Below, piece after piece: positions 16,389 to 26,844 of a stretch of 64,000 nucleotides of DNA (position 1 is its first letter; the number at the start of each line of letters is the position of its first letter). Source of the stretch: Arthrobacter sp. V1I7 (GTDB lineage: Bacteria; Actinomycetota; Actinomycetes; Actinomycetales; Micrococcaceae); the NCBI RefSeq assembly GCF_030817015.1, contig NZ_JAUSYS010000001.1, positions 1,178,001-1,242,000 of the forward strand, read 5' to 3'. Position numbers and translations under genes: made by a program. The notes under the pieces are model-generated. The model was given only the letters and a program-made list of their open reading frames with translations. It was not told the DNA's origin and ran no database searches.

Positions 16389-16438
16389 AAAGCTGCCCGG
16401 CCGGAGTCGCGTTCTTCCATCTCCGGCCGGGCAGCTTT
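16389..16438. terminator. Terminator between kgd and the SGNH gene
   Basis: A perfect 18-bp stem beginning AAAGCTGCCCGGCCGGAG encloses a 14-nt loop. It lies just after the kgd stop codon (minus strand), with A/T-rich flanks. Confidence 0.85.
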
Positions 16439-16442
16439 GAAC

Positions 16443-19400
16443 TTATTTACGTGCGAATGCCTGCTTGAGCAGGGCATCCTGCTCGGCTGCGTGGCGCTTC
16501 ATCGACCCGGCCGCGGTGGAAGCCGAGGCAGGACGGGAAACGAGGCGCACCCGGCGGTCAAGGGAGTCCGGCAGGTTGAGGCCCATGAACGGCCACGGAC
16601 CCTGGTTGGCCGGCTCATCCTGCGCCCAGACGACGTCGGCGTTCGGGTACTTCGCCAGCTCCGCGGCGATCTCGGCGGCGGGCAGCGGGTAGAGCTGCTC
16701 GACCCGGACGATCGCCGTCGTCTTGTCCTCGGTCTTCTGCCGGGTGGACAGCAGATCGTAGTACAGGCGTCCGGAGACCAGCAGCACGCGCTCGACGGCG
16801 TCGGCCTGCAGCTGCTCGTGCTCGGGGATGACGGTCTGGAAGGTACCCGTGGTGAAGTCCTCCACGGAAGAGGCTGCGGCCTTGAGGCGGAGCAGCTGCT
16901 TCGGCGTGAAGATGATGAGCGGCTTGCGCGGCCGGCTGTACGCCTGGCGGCGCAACAGGTGGAAGTGCGAGGCCGACGTCGTGGGGTTGGCCACGATCAT
17001 GTTCTCCTCGGCGCACATCAGCAGGAAGCGTTCGATCCGGGCGGAGGAATGATCCGGTCCCTGGCCTTCGTAGCCGTGCGGCAGCATCAGTACGAGCGAG
17101 GAGCGCTGGCCCCACTTCTGCTCGGCCGAGGAGATGAACTCATCGATGATGGTCTGGGCGCCGTTGACGAAGTCGCCGAACTGCGCTTCCCAGAGCACGA
17201 GGGCATCCGGGCGTTCCACCGAGTAGCCGTACTCGAAGCCCATGGCGGCGTATTCCGAGAGCAGGGAGTCGTAGATCCACAGCTTGGCCTGGTCCTCGGT
17301 GAGGTGGGCCAGGGGGATCCACTCGTCGCCGTTGGCGCGGTCGTGGAAGACCGCGTGCCGCTGGACGAACGTGCCGCGGCGGGAGTCCTGGCCGGCGAGC
17401 CGGACCGGGACGCCTTCCATGACGAGCGAGCCGAAGGCCGCGAGCTCACCGAAGCCCCAGTCAATGCCGCCCTCGCGGGACATCTGCTCACGCTTTTCCA
17501 GCAGCTGCTTGAGCTTCGCATGGACCGTGAAGCCCTCCGGAATGGCGGTGTGGGCCTTGCCGATCCGGGCCAGCGTCTCGGCGGAAATTGCGGTCGACGC
17601 GGGGGCGTTGTTGCCGCCGTCCGACTGCTGCGCGATCGGGCGCTCCAGGTCCGAGATTGCCGCGGAGTCCGCCGTGATGATCGGAATCGGCGAGGTCTGC
17701 GCGGCGTGGGTTTCGGCGAAGACCCGCTCGAGGCGTTCCTGGTAGTCGCGCAGCAGCTGCTCGGCTTCTTCCTCGGTGATGTCACCGCGGCCGATCAGGG
17801 ATTCGGTGTAGAGCTTCCGGACCGACCGCTTGGCTTCGATCAGGTTGTACATCAGCGGCTGGGTCATCGACGGGTCATCGCCCTCGTTGTGGCCGCGGCG
17901 CCGGTAGCAGACCATGTCGATGACAACGTCCTTGTGGAAGCGCTGGCGGAACTCGTAGGCGAGCTGGCCGATCCGGACCACTGCCTCCGGGTCATCGCCG
18001 TTCACGTGGAACACCGGTGCCTGGATCATCTTGGCGACGTCCGTCGAGTAGGTGGACGAGCGCGAGGACGACGGTGCGGTGGTGAAGCCGACCTGGTTGT
18101 TCACCACGATGTGGATGGTGCCGCCGGTGCGGTAGCCGCGCAGCTGGGACAGGTTGAGCGTTTCCGCCACCACGCCCTGGCCCGCGAATGCGGCGTCGCC
18201 GTGGACCATGATCGGCAGGACGGGGAACGCCTCGCCCTGGTCCAGACGGTCCTGCTTGGCGCGGACGATGCCTTCGAGGACCGAGTCCACCGCTTCGAGG
18301 TGGGACGGGTTGGCAGCGAGGTAGACCTTGGTCTCCTTGCCGTTGTCCGAGGTGAAGGTGCCTTCGGTGCCGAGGTGGTACTTCACGTCACCGGAGCCCT
18401 GCACGGAGCGCGGGTCCTGGGTGCCCTCGAATTCGCGGAACACCTGGGCATAGGTCTTGCCGGCAATGTTGGTGAGCACGTTGAGCCGGCCACGGTGGGC
18501 CATGCCGATCGCTACCTCGTCGAGTTCGTCGTCGGCGGCGTCGGAGATGATGGCGTCCAGCAGCGGAATCAGGGACTCGCCGCCTTCCAGCGAGAAGCGC
18601 TTCTGGCCGACAAACTTGGTCTGCAGGAAGGTCTCGAAGGCTTCGGCGGCGTTGAGCTTGGAGACAATGCGCAGCTGCTCGTCGCGGCTCGGCTTGGAAT
18701 ACGGGTGCTCGAGCTGGTCCTGGAACCACTTGCGCTCGGCAGGGTCCTGGATGTGCATGTATTCGATGCCCGTGGTGCGGCAATAGGCGTCACGGAGGAC
18801 GCCGAGGATGTCGCGGAAGGCAAGCACCGGCTTGCCTCCGAAGCCGCCCGTGGGCCATTCGCGGTCCAGGTCCCACAGCGTGAGGCCATAGGTCAGGACG
18901 TCGAGGTCCGGGTGTTTGCGCTGGACGTACTCCAGCGGATCGGTGTCCGCCATCAGGTGTCCGCGGACGCGGTAGGAGTGGATGAGCTGCTGGATCCGGG
19001 CGACCTTGTTGATCTTTTCTGCGGGGTCAACCTGCAGGTCGGGGCTCCAGCGTACGGGCTCGTACGGGATGCGGAGGGACTCGAAGATCTCGTCGTAGAA
19101 GTTCTGGGCACCGAGCAGCAGCTGGTGCACGAGCTTGAGGAACTCGCCGCTGCCGGCACCCTGGATGACGCGGTGGTCGTAGGTGGAGGTCAGCGTGAGG
19201 ACCTTGCTGATGGCGTTCTGCGCGATGATCTTCTCGCTGGCACCCTGGAATTCGGCCGGGTAGTCGAGGGCGCCGACGCCGATGATGGCCGCCTGGCCCT
19301 TGGACAGGCGTGGTACCGAGTGCACCGTGCCGATTCCGCCCGGGTTCGTCAGCGAGACGGTGGTGCCCGAGTGGTCGTCCGCGGTCAGCTTGCCGGCGCG

Positions 19401-20231
19401 GGCGCGCTTGATCAGGTCCTCGTAGGTGTGCCAGAACTCGGAGAAGTTGAGCGTCTCCGCCTTCTTGATGTTGGGCACCATGAGCAGGCGGGTGCCATCC
19501 GGCTTGGGCATGTCGATGGCGATGCCGAAGTTCACGTGGGCGGGCTGGACCGCGACCGGCTTGCCGTCGACTTCGTCGTAGTACACGTTCATGGAGGGGA
19601 ACTGGGCCAGGGCGCGGATGACGGCGTAGCCGATCAGGTGCGTGAAGGAGACCTTGCCGCCGCGGGCACGGGCGAGGTTGGAGTTGATGACCACGCGGTT
19701 GTCGATCAGCAGTTTCGCCGGGATGGCCCGCACGCTCGTGGCGGTCGGAACCTCCAGGCTCGTGATCATGTTGGTGGCGATGGCCTTGGCGGGGCCGCGC
19801 AGGACCGAGACGACGTCCTCTTCGGGCGCCGTCGGGGCCTTGATGTTCTTGGGCAGCTGGGCCGGGATCGGCTGCGTGCCGGGTCCGGCCTCAGTGGTCT
19901 TAGTGATCTTGGCGCCGTCCCGGGCGACGGTGGCCGGGTTCCTCTGGCCAGCGGGAGGAGCCGTGGCCGGAGCCGGAGCCGCTGGCGACGCCGGTGCTGC
20001 GGCAGCAGGAGCTACGACGGGAAGTTCGCGGGTTGCCGGGTGCACAGCGGGCGCTGCGCCCGAGGCCCCGTTGGAGGAAGAACCATCACCGGCGTCGAAG
20101 GATTCGAACAGCGGCCACCACTTGGCGTCCACGGAGTTCTTGTCCTGCTGATACCGCTCGTACAGTTCGTCAACGAGCCACTCGTTTCCGCCAAATTCCT
20201 CTGGTAGACGGTGGCTAGGCTGCTCTGGCAC
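16443..20231 (-). CDS. kgd: Multifunctional 2-oxoglutarate decarboxylase/dehydrogenase E1-E2 protein
   Basis: Kgd is the actinobacterial fusion that feeds 2-oxoglutarate into the TCA cycle. In order, the 1262-residue protein has a short E1-type N-terminal helix (GGNEWLVDELYERYQQD), an Ala/Pro-rich linker, an E2 succinyltransferase domain with the catalytic STYDHRVIQGAGS, then the thiamine-diphosphate E1 domain (AIGMAHRGRLNVL, VHGDAAFAGQGVVAE) and the C-terminal transketolase-like half. I prefer the GTG at 20231 (PEQPSHRLPEEF follows) over an upstream ATG at 20276, because AGAGG lies nearby. Key residues all appear present. Confidence 0.94.
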   Translation of the reverse strand: MPEQPSHRLPEEFGGNEWLVDELYERYQQDKNSVDAKWWPLFESFDAGDGSSSNGASGAAPAVHPATRELPVVAPAAAAPASPAAPAPATAPPAGQRNPATVARDGAKITKTTEAGPGTQPIPAQLPKNIKAPTAPEEDVVSVLRGPAKAIATNMITSLEVPTATSVRAIPAKLLIDNRVVINSNLARARGGKVSFTHLIGYAVIRALAQFPSMNVYYDEVDGKPVAVQPAHVNFGIAIDMPKPDGTRLLMVPNIKKAETLNFSEFWHTYEDLIKRARAGKLTADDHSGTTVSLTNPGGIGTVHSVPRLSKGQAAIIGVGALDYPAEFQGASEKIIAQNAISKVLTLTSTYDHRVIQGAGSGEFLKLVHQLLLGAQNFYDEIFESLRIPYEPVRWSPDLQVDPAEKINKVARIQQLIHSYRVRGHLMADTDPLEYVQRKHPDLDVLTYGLTLWDLDREWPTGGFGGKPVLAFRDILGVLRDAYCRTTGIEYMHIQDPAERKWFQDQLEHPYSKPSRDEQLRIVSKLNAAEAFETFLQTKFVGQKRFSLEGGESLIPLLDAIISDAADDELDEVAIGMAHRGRLNVLTNIAGKTYAQVFREFEGTQDPRSVQGSGDVKYHLGTEGTFTSDNGKETKVYLAANPSHLEAVDSVLEGIVRAKQDRLDQGEAFPVLPIMVHGDAAFAGQGVVAETLNLSQLRGYRTGGTIHIVVNNQVGFTTAPSSSRSSTYSTDVAKMIQAPVFHVNGDDPEAVVRIGQLAYEFRQRFHKDVVIDMVCYRRRGHNEGDDPSMTQPLMYNLIEAKRSVRKLYTESLIGRGDITEEEAEQLLRDYQERLERVFAETHAAQTSPIPIITADSAAISDLERPIAQQSDGGNNAPASTAISAETLARIGKAHTAIPEGFTVHAKLKQLLEKREQMSREGGIDWGFGELAAFGSLVMEGVPVRLAGQDSRRGTFVQRHAVFHDRANGDEWIPLAHLTEDQAKLWIYDSLLSEYAAMGFEYGYSVERPDALVLWEAQFGDFVNGAQTIIDEFISSAEQKWGQRSSLVLMLPHGYEGQGPDHSSARIERFLLMCAEENMIVANPTTSASHFHLLRRQAYSRPRKPLIIFTPKQLLRLKAAASSVEDFTTGTFQTVIPEHEQLQADAVERVLLVSGRLYYDLLSTRQKTEDKTTAIVRVEQLYPLPAAEIAAELAKYPNADVVWAQDEPANQGPWPFMGLNLPDSLDRRVRLVSRPASASTAAGSMKRHAAEQDALLKQAFARK

Positions 20232-22032
<1,801 letters not shown>

Positions 22033-22400
22033 TCATCGCCGGTGGTTGCGTGGCCGTCCGGGGACTCCGTCGCCGGTCGCCACCTGACGTCCGGCGGCAG
22101 GCGCTCCTGTAGACTGGCATTCTTATGGACAGTAAATCTAGGTGCCGGCCTGGGGGCTGCCAGCGGAGAACGAAAACCGTTACCGCGCAGTCCACCCGCA
22201 GAGCCGGCAAACCCCGTTCACGCGCCCCTCGCTCACCGGCAGCACACGAGCCCCGAGCCTTCCAGGAAACAGGGTCAGCGCACGCCGACCATCCTCCGCC
22301 GGGCCCATCCCAGAGGCCTCCAAGGACCGGGACTTCCTGCGCCCGCCACCGCGCCGCCCCGATTCCACGCTGTGCCGCAGCCCCGGAAGCAGGCCGCTAG
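22033..22400 (+). other. Long leader region before the CNNM operon
   Basis: This stretch of 368 nt is without a supported gene. A -10-like TAGACT lies at about 22112-22117, which would give a leader of roughly 280 nt before the first CNNM gene. The leader is rich in G/C blocks that can pair, such as GCCGG and GGGGCTGCC. I compared it by eye with the M-box, yybP-ykoY and ydaO cores and found no match. The frame open from ATG 22125 has poor codon bias and is not convincing. Confidence 0.4.
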
Positions 22401-23750
22401 ATGGAGTGGTTCCTGCTCGCAGCCGGCCTGCTGCTCATTCTTGGCACCGGCTTCTTCGTAGCCGTCGAGTTCTCCCTTGTCGCCCTGGACCAGGCCACCG
22501 TCCAGCGGGCCGTGGACAACGGCGATACGGCCGCCGCGCCACTGCTCAGGTGCCTGAAATCCCTGTCCACCCAGCTTTCCAGCTGCCAGCTCGGCATCAC
22601 CATGACCACATTGCTGACCGGCTACGTCATGGAACCGTCGGTCGGGAAGCTGCTCGAAGGGCCCCTGACCGTACTCGGGTTCCCGGAGGCGGCCGCGGCC
22701 TCGGTGTCCCTGGTGCTCGCGATGGCCTTTGCCACGCTGCTGTCGATGCTGATCGGCGAGCTGGTGCCCAAGAACATGGCCATAGCCTTGTCCTTTCCGA
22801 TCGGGAGGGCCCTTGCGCGTCCGCAGCTGGTCTTCACGGCCATCTTCAAGCCCGCCATCGTGGTGCTCAACGGCTTCTCCAATATGATCCTCAACGTCTT
22901 CGGACTCGAGGCCAAGGAAGAGATCTCGGGCGCCCGCACCCCGGCCGAACTGGCGTCCCTCGTGCGCCGTTCCGCGGCGATGGGAACGCTGGACCTTGGA
23001 ACCGCCAACTTCGTGGCCCGGACCCTTAAATTCTCTGCGCGGACGGCCGCGGACGTCATGACGCCGCGCATCCGGGTGGAAACGATCGACGCGGACCAGC
23101 CCGTCACCGACATTGTGGAAGCCGCCAAGCGCACGGGCTACTCGCGCTTTCCCGTCATCGGCGAGTCCTCCGACGACATCCGCGGCGTGGTCCACGTCAA
23201 GAAGGCCATAGCCGTTCCCTCGGGCCGGCGGGCCAACCTTGAGGCCGGTGCCATCATGACCGACGTGCTCCGCGTTCCGGAAACCATCCACCTCGACGCC
23301 CTGCTGGCCGAGCTGCGCGAAGGCAACCTGCAGCTGGCCGTGGTCCTCGACGAATACGGCGGAACCGCCGGCATCGCGACCCTGGAGGACCTCGTGGAGG
23401 AGATCGTCGGAGAAGTCGCGGATGAACATGACAAGGTCAGGCCGGGGGTGCTGCAGAGTGCCTCGGGGGACTGGTACTTCCCGGGACTGCTCCGGCCCGA
23501 TGAACTCTCCGAACAGATCCCCGGCCTGACCGTGCCCGACGAAGCTGCCTACGAAACCGTGGGGGGTTACGTGATGAGCAAGCTGGGCCGCATCGCGTCC
23601 GTCGGAGACACCGTCGACGTCGGCGGGGGGACCTTGAGCGTGACCCGCATGGACGGGCGTCGGATCGACCGGATCTGCTTCCGGCCCGCCCGCTTCAGCG
23701 GCGGGGAACCCGGGGACAACCAGAAGTCCGGCCGGGTCGGTGCCGCATGA
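22401..23750 (+). CDS. CNNM/CorC family membrane protein with CBS pair (first copy)
   Basis: This 449-residue protein has the N-terminal DUF21 (CNNM) membrane domain with about four helices in residues 1-190, a CBS pair (about 205-325: VMTPRIRVETIDADQPVTDI, LREGNLQLAVVLDEYGGTAGIATLEDLVEEIVGEV) and a C-terminal CorC_HlyC domain with the SYxTVGGYV-type segment YETVGGYVMSKLG. CNNM/CorC proteins are Mg2+ or Co2+ efflux transporters; the old name haemolysin is misleading. Its stop overlaps the start of the second copy by 4 nt. There is no clear ribosome-binding site before the ATG. Confidence 0.88.
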   Translation: MEWFLLAAGLLLILGTGFFVAVEFSLVALDQATVQRAVDNGDTAAAPLLRCLKSLSTQLSSCQLGITMTTLLTGYVMEPSVGKLLEGPLTVLGFPEAAAASVSLVLAMAFATLLSMLIGELVPKNMAIALSFPIGRALARPQLVFTAIFKPAIVVLNGFSNMILNVFGLEAKEEISGARTPAELASLVRRSAAMGTLDLGTANFVARTLKFSARTAADVMTPRIRVETIDADQPVTDIVEAAKRTGYSRFPVIGESSDDIRGVVHVKKAIAVPSGRRANLEAGAIMTDVLRVPETIHLDALLAELREGNLQLAVVLDEYGGTAGIATLEDLVEEIVGEVADEHDKVRPGVLQSASGDWYFPGLLRPDELSEQIPGLTVPDEAAYETVGGYVMSKLGRIASVGDTVDVGGGTLSVTRMDGRRIDRICFRPARFSGGEPGDNQKSGRVGAA

Positions 23751-24808
23751 GCGACTGGGCGGGAATTCTCTGGCTCGTCATCCTGCTGATGGGCAACGCC
23801 TTCTTCGTGGCCGCCGAGTTTGCGGTCATGTCCGCCCGCCGGAGCCAGATCGAACCGCTTGCCGAGGCCGGGTCCAAACGGGCACAGACCACCTTGCGGG
23901 CGATGGAAAACGTCTCCCTGATGCTGGCCTGCGCCCAGCTCGGCATCACGGTCTGCTCGCTGCTCATCCTGCAGGTCGCGGAACCCGCCATCCACCACCT
24001 GATGGCGGTGCCGCTTGAAGCCGTGGGCATGCCGATGGAAATCGCCGACGTCGTCGCGTTTGGGGTCGCGCTGCTGGCCGTCACCTTCCTGCATGTCACC
24101 TTCGGCGAGATGGTGCCGAAGAATATCTCGGTTTCCGTCGCGGACAAGGCAGCCCTGCTGCTGGCTCCGCCGCTGATGTTCATCGCCCGCGCGGTGAAGC
24201 CGGTCATCGTGGCCCTGAACTGGTCCGCGAACCACATCCTGAAGCTGATGCGGATCGAGCCGAAGGACGAAGTCACGTCCTCCTTCACGCTGGAGGAAGT
24301 CCAGTCGATCGTGCAGGAGTCCACGCGGCACGGACTGGTGGACGACGACGCCGGGCTGATCACAGGTGCGCTGGAGTTCTCCGAGCACACGGCGTCGCGG
24401 GTGATGGTCCCGCTGGAGAAGCTGGTGATGCTTAAGGCAGCCACCACGCCGCTGGAGTTTGAGAAGGCCGTGAGCCGGACCGGGTTCTCGCGCTTTCCGA
24501 TGCTGGATGAGGATGGCATGCTCTCCGGTTATCTGCATGTCAAGGATGTGCTCTCCATCGCCAACGGAGCGTACCGACAGCCGATCGCCGAGAGCCGCAT
24601 CCGTTCGCTGGCAAACCTGGCGATGGACGATGAGATTGAGAAGGCCATGTCCGTCATGCAACGGTCCGGCTCGCACCTGGCCCGCGTGATCGGGCCGGAC
24701 GGGAAGACCCAGGGCGTCTTGTTCCTCGAGGATGTCATTGAAGAACTCGTCGGCGAGATCCGGGACGCCACCCAGGCGACCGGCTACCGGAGGCTCGGAC
24801 AGGACTAA
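23747..24808 (+). CDS. CNNM/CorC family membrane protein with CBS pair (second copy)
   Basis: This 353-residue paralogue of the upstream gene has the same DUF21 membrane domain (FFVAAEFAVMSARRSQIEPLAEAG) and a CBS pair (RVMVPLEKLVML, LARVIGPDGKTQGVLFLEDVIEELVGEI), but it ends after the CBS domains and lacks the CorC_HlyC domain. It starts at ATGA, overlapping the stop of the first copy. The pair may form a heterodimeric transporter in which only the first subunit has the C-terminal sensor domain; that is an inference. Confidence 0.87.
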   Translation: MSDWAGILWLVILLMGNAFFVAAEFAVMSARRSQIEPLAEAGSKRAQTTLRAMENVSLMLACAQLGITVCSLLILQVAEPAIHHLMAVPLEAVGMPMEIADVVAFGVALLAVTFLHVTFGEMVPKNISVSVADKAALLLAPPLMFIARAVKPVIVALNWSANHILKLMRIEPKDEVTSSFTLEEVQSIVQESTRHGLVDDDAGLITGALEFSEHTASRVMVPLEKLVMLKAATTPLEFEKAVSRTGFSRFPMLDEDGMLSGYLHVKDVLSIANGAYRQPIAESRIRSLANLAMDDEIEKAMSVMQRSGSHLARVIGPDGKTQGVLFLEDVIEELVGEIRDATQATGYRRLGQD

Positions 24809-24823
24809 GGCAACAACGGGAGG

Positions 24824-24858
24824 TAGCCCTAAATAGGAATCATTCCTATTTAGGGCTA
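24824..24858. promoter_or_regulatory. 35-bp perfect palindrome upstream of znuA (candidate Zur operator)
   Basis: The arms TAGCCCTAAATAGGAAT (24824-24840) and ATTCCTATTTAGGGCTA (24842-24858) are perfect complements around a single C. The centre TAGGAAT-C-ATTCCTA has the 7-1-7 layout of Fur-family boxes. No T tract follows, so a terminator is less likely. The znuA start is 57 nt downstream and a Zur-type gene closes the cluster. Confidence 0.65.
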
Positions 24859-24883
24859 CACTTCTAGCTGTTGCTATTGCTCC

Positions 24884-24898
24884 TGATTCTCATTACCA
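24884..24898 (+). promoter_or_regulatory. Second Zur-box-like site before znuA
   Basis: TGATTCTCATTACCA matches 10 of 15 positions of the TGAAAATCATTTTCA-type Zur box as I know it from actinobacteria. It lies 17 nt before the znuA ATG, where a bound repressor would block transcription. Confidence 0.4.
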
Positions 24899-24914
24899 GA
24901 TCCGAGGTTCCCCC

Positions 24915-25907
24915 ATGCGTCGTCCTACTGCCCGTGCCATAGTGACCGCTGTTGCCGGCCTCAGCGTGATGCTGACGGCCTGCAGCCCGACGGCGGAGAG
25001 CGCCCGGACGGGTGACGGCGACGGTGCAGACGGCGTTGTTGAGGTGGTGGCCTCCACCAGCGTCTACGGCGACATTGTCAGCACCATCGGCGGTGACAAG
25101 GTGCGGGTCAACTCCATCATCGCGCGCACGAGTCAGGACCCGCACTCCTATGAGGCCACCACCCAGGACAAGCTGGCCGTGTCCAAGGCCGAAATGCTCG
25201 TCGAAAACGGCGGCGGCTACGACGACTTCATCCACAAGCTCGCGGACGACGCCGGGCTGGACCACGCCAACGTCCTGAGCGCCGTCGAGCTTTCCGGGCT
25301 GGCCCCGGAGGAAGACGCCGGCGCCCACACCGAAACATCCGACGCGAGCGGCCACGGCCACGACCATGAAGGCTTCAACGAGCACGTCTGGTACAGCCTG
25401 CCGGCCATGTCACGGCTGGCCGACGCCGTCGCGGCCAAACTCGGCGAGCTGGAACCGGACTCCGCCGGGACCTTCAAATCCAACGCGGCGTCCTTCAAGG
25501 AATCCCTCGCGGGTCTTGAAGCCAAGCTGGCCACAACCGCAGCTATCGCCTCATCCGGCCAGGCCGGCCCGGCGGCGGTCGCCGTCACCGAGCCTGTGCC
25601 CTCGTACCTGCTGGCGGCTGCCGGCCTGGAAGACCAGACTCCCGCCGAGTACAAAGCAGCCATTGAATCCGGCTCCGACGTCCCGCCCGCCGTGCTGAAG
25701 GCCGCCGTCGACCTGGTCAGCTCCGGCGGCGTCAGGTTGCTGGCCTACAACTCCCAGACCGAAGGTCCCCAGACGCTGGCGCTGAAGGAGGCCGCAGCAG
25801 CGGCAGGCGTTCCGGTGCTGAACTTCAGCGAAACCCTGCCGGACGGCAAGAACTACCTCCAGTGGATGTCGGACAACGTCGACGGGATCACCAGGACACT
25901 GTCCTGA
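24915..25907 (+). CDS. znuA: Zinc ABC transporter substrate-binding lipoprotein
   Basis: ZnuA captures Zn2+ outside the membrane for the ZnuBC importer. The 330-residue protein begins with a lipoprotein signal peptide ending in the lipobox LTAC (Cys at about residue 23). It shows the cluster A-I motifs IIARTSQDPHSYEATTQDK (metal His), NGGGYDDF and NEHVWYSLPAM (second metal His), and a His-rich loop HGHDHEG at about 148-154 that is typical of zinc rather than manganese binders. znuC and znuB follow on the same strand. Confidence 0.93.
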   Translation: MRRPTARAIVTAVAGLSVMLTACSPTAESARTGDGDGADGVVEVVASTSVYGDIVSTIGGDKVRVNSIIARTSQDPHSYEATTQDKLAVSKAEMLVENGGGYDDFIHKLADDAGLDHANVLSAVELSGLAPEEDAGAHTETSDASGHGHDHEGFNEHVWYSLPAMSRLADAVAAKLGELEPDSAGTFKSNAASFKESLAGLEAKLATTAAIASSGQAGPAAVAVTEPVPSYLLAAAGLEDQTPAEYKAAIESGSDVPPAVLKAAVDLVSSGGVRLLAYNSQTEGPQTLALKEAAAAAGVPVLNFSETLPDGKNYLQWMSDNVDGITRTLS

Positions 25908-26028
25908 GACCAGGGCGGACGGCGGCGGCAACCGCCACCGGAACGTCCGGTCCCCGGAATACAGGGGGCCTAAGATTGTCGGGACAGCGCGAGCAGAACG
26001 ACTTGCGCAGAAATCGAGGAAATCCACG

Positions 26029-26844
26029 TTGACACCCGTAGTCAGCCTCCGCGGTGCCTCCCTCTCGTTCGGCAAACGGACTCTCTGGGAAAACCTGGAC
26101 CTGGACATCCACCCGGGCGAGTTCTTCGCCGTCCTCGGCCCCAACGGCAGCGGGAAGACCACTTTTCTCAAGGTGCTGCTCGGGCTGCAGGAGCTCACCT
26201 CGGGGACGGCGGTACTGGGCGGACACCCGGTCGAACGGGGCAGCCGGCGGATCGGTTACATCCCGCAGCAGAAGTCCTTTGACCCGGACACGCCACTGCG
26301 CGCCCGCGACCTCGTCGGGCTCGGCATCGACGGCCACCGCTGGGGGATTCGCCTCGGGGCCGCCACGGCTGGCCGCAGGATTGACCGGCTGCTCGAACTC
26401 GTCGGCGCCGAAGAGTATGCCAAGGTGCCGGTCGGCCAGCTCTCGGGCGGCGAACAGCAGCGGCTGCGGGTCGCCCAGGCCCTCGCCACGGACCCGAAGG
26501 TCTTGCTCTGCGACGAGCCCCTGTTGTCCCTCGACCTCCAGCACCAGCATGCCGTCAGCGGCCTGATTAATGACCAGTGCCGTGAGCAGAACAGCGCCGT
26601 GGTGTTCGTGACGCATGAGATCAACCCAATCGTGGACTACGTCGACACCGTGCTCTACCTGGCCGGCGGACGCTTCCGGGTGGGCAGGCCGGAGGACGTC
26701 ATGACCACCGAGGTCCTTTCCGACCTGTACGGCAGCCATGTCGAAGTGATCCACGCGAACGGCCGGATGGTCGTGGTGGGCGTTCCGGATGCCACCACGC
26801 ACCACCACGAGGATGCCCACGCCGTCGCAGGGGAGGTGGGCTAG
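26029..26844 (+). CDS. znuC: Zinc ABC transporter ATP-binding protein
   Basis: The 271-residue ABC ATPase has Walker A GPNGSGKTT (about residues 38-46), the signature LSGGEQQRL, Walker B VLLCDEPL and the switch His in FVTHEI. The last 20 residues include HHHED, a His-rich tail seen in some zinc transporters. The start is TTG at 26029 with GAGGA 9 nt upstream. About 120 nt separate it from znuA and include a -10-like TAAGAT, so it may have its own promoter as well. It overlaps no gene but directly abuts znuB. Confidence 0.92.
   Translation: MTPVVSLRGASLSFGKRTLWENLDLDIHPGEFFAVLGPNGSGKTTFLKVLLGLQELTSGTAVLGGHPVERGSRRIGYIPQQKSFDPDTPLRARDLVGLGIDGHRWGIRLGAATAGRRIDRLLELVGAEEYAKVPVGQLSGGEQQRLRVAQALATDPKVLLCDEPLLSLDLQHQHAVSGLINDQCREQNSAVVFVTHEINPIVDYVDTVLYLAGGRFRVGRPEDVMTTEVLSDLYGSHVEVIHANGRMVVVGVPDATTHHHEDAHAVAGEVG

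Noticed and set aside
16437..20207. A plus-strand open frame of 1256 codons opposite kgd
   Set aside because: It mirrors the kgd coding strand, its protein is low-complexity with Asp/Val/Leu/Gly/Arg bias and no known domain. It is a high-GC antisense shadow.
22033..22400. M-box, yybP-ykoY or ydaO riboswitch in the CNNM leader
   Set aside because: None of the conserved core blocks of these classes could be found by eye. A covariance-model search would decide.
22125..22400. A small gene starting at ATG 22125
   Set aside because: The protein is Arg/Pro/Ala-rich, third-codon G+C is too low for this genome, and there is no ribosome-binding site.
24824..24858. The palindrome before znuA as a Rho-independent terminator
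   Set aside because: No T tract follows on either strand, and the 7-1-7 centre fits a Fur-family operator better. A secondary termination role cannot be excluded.
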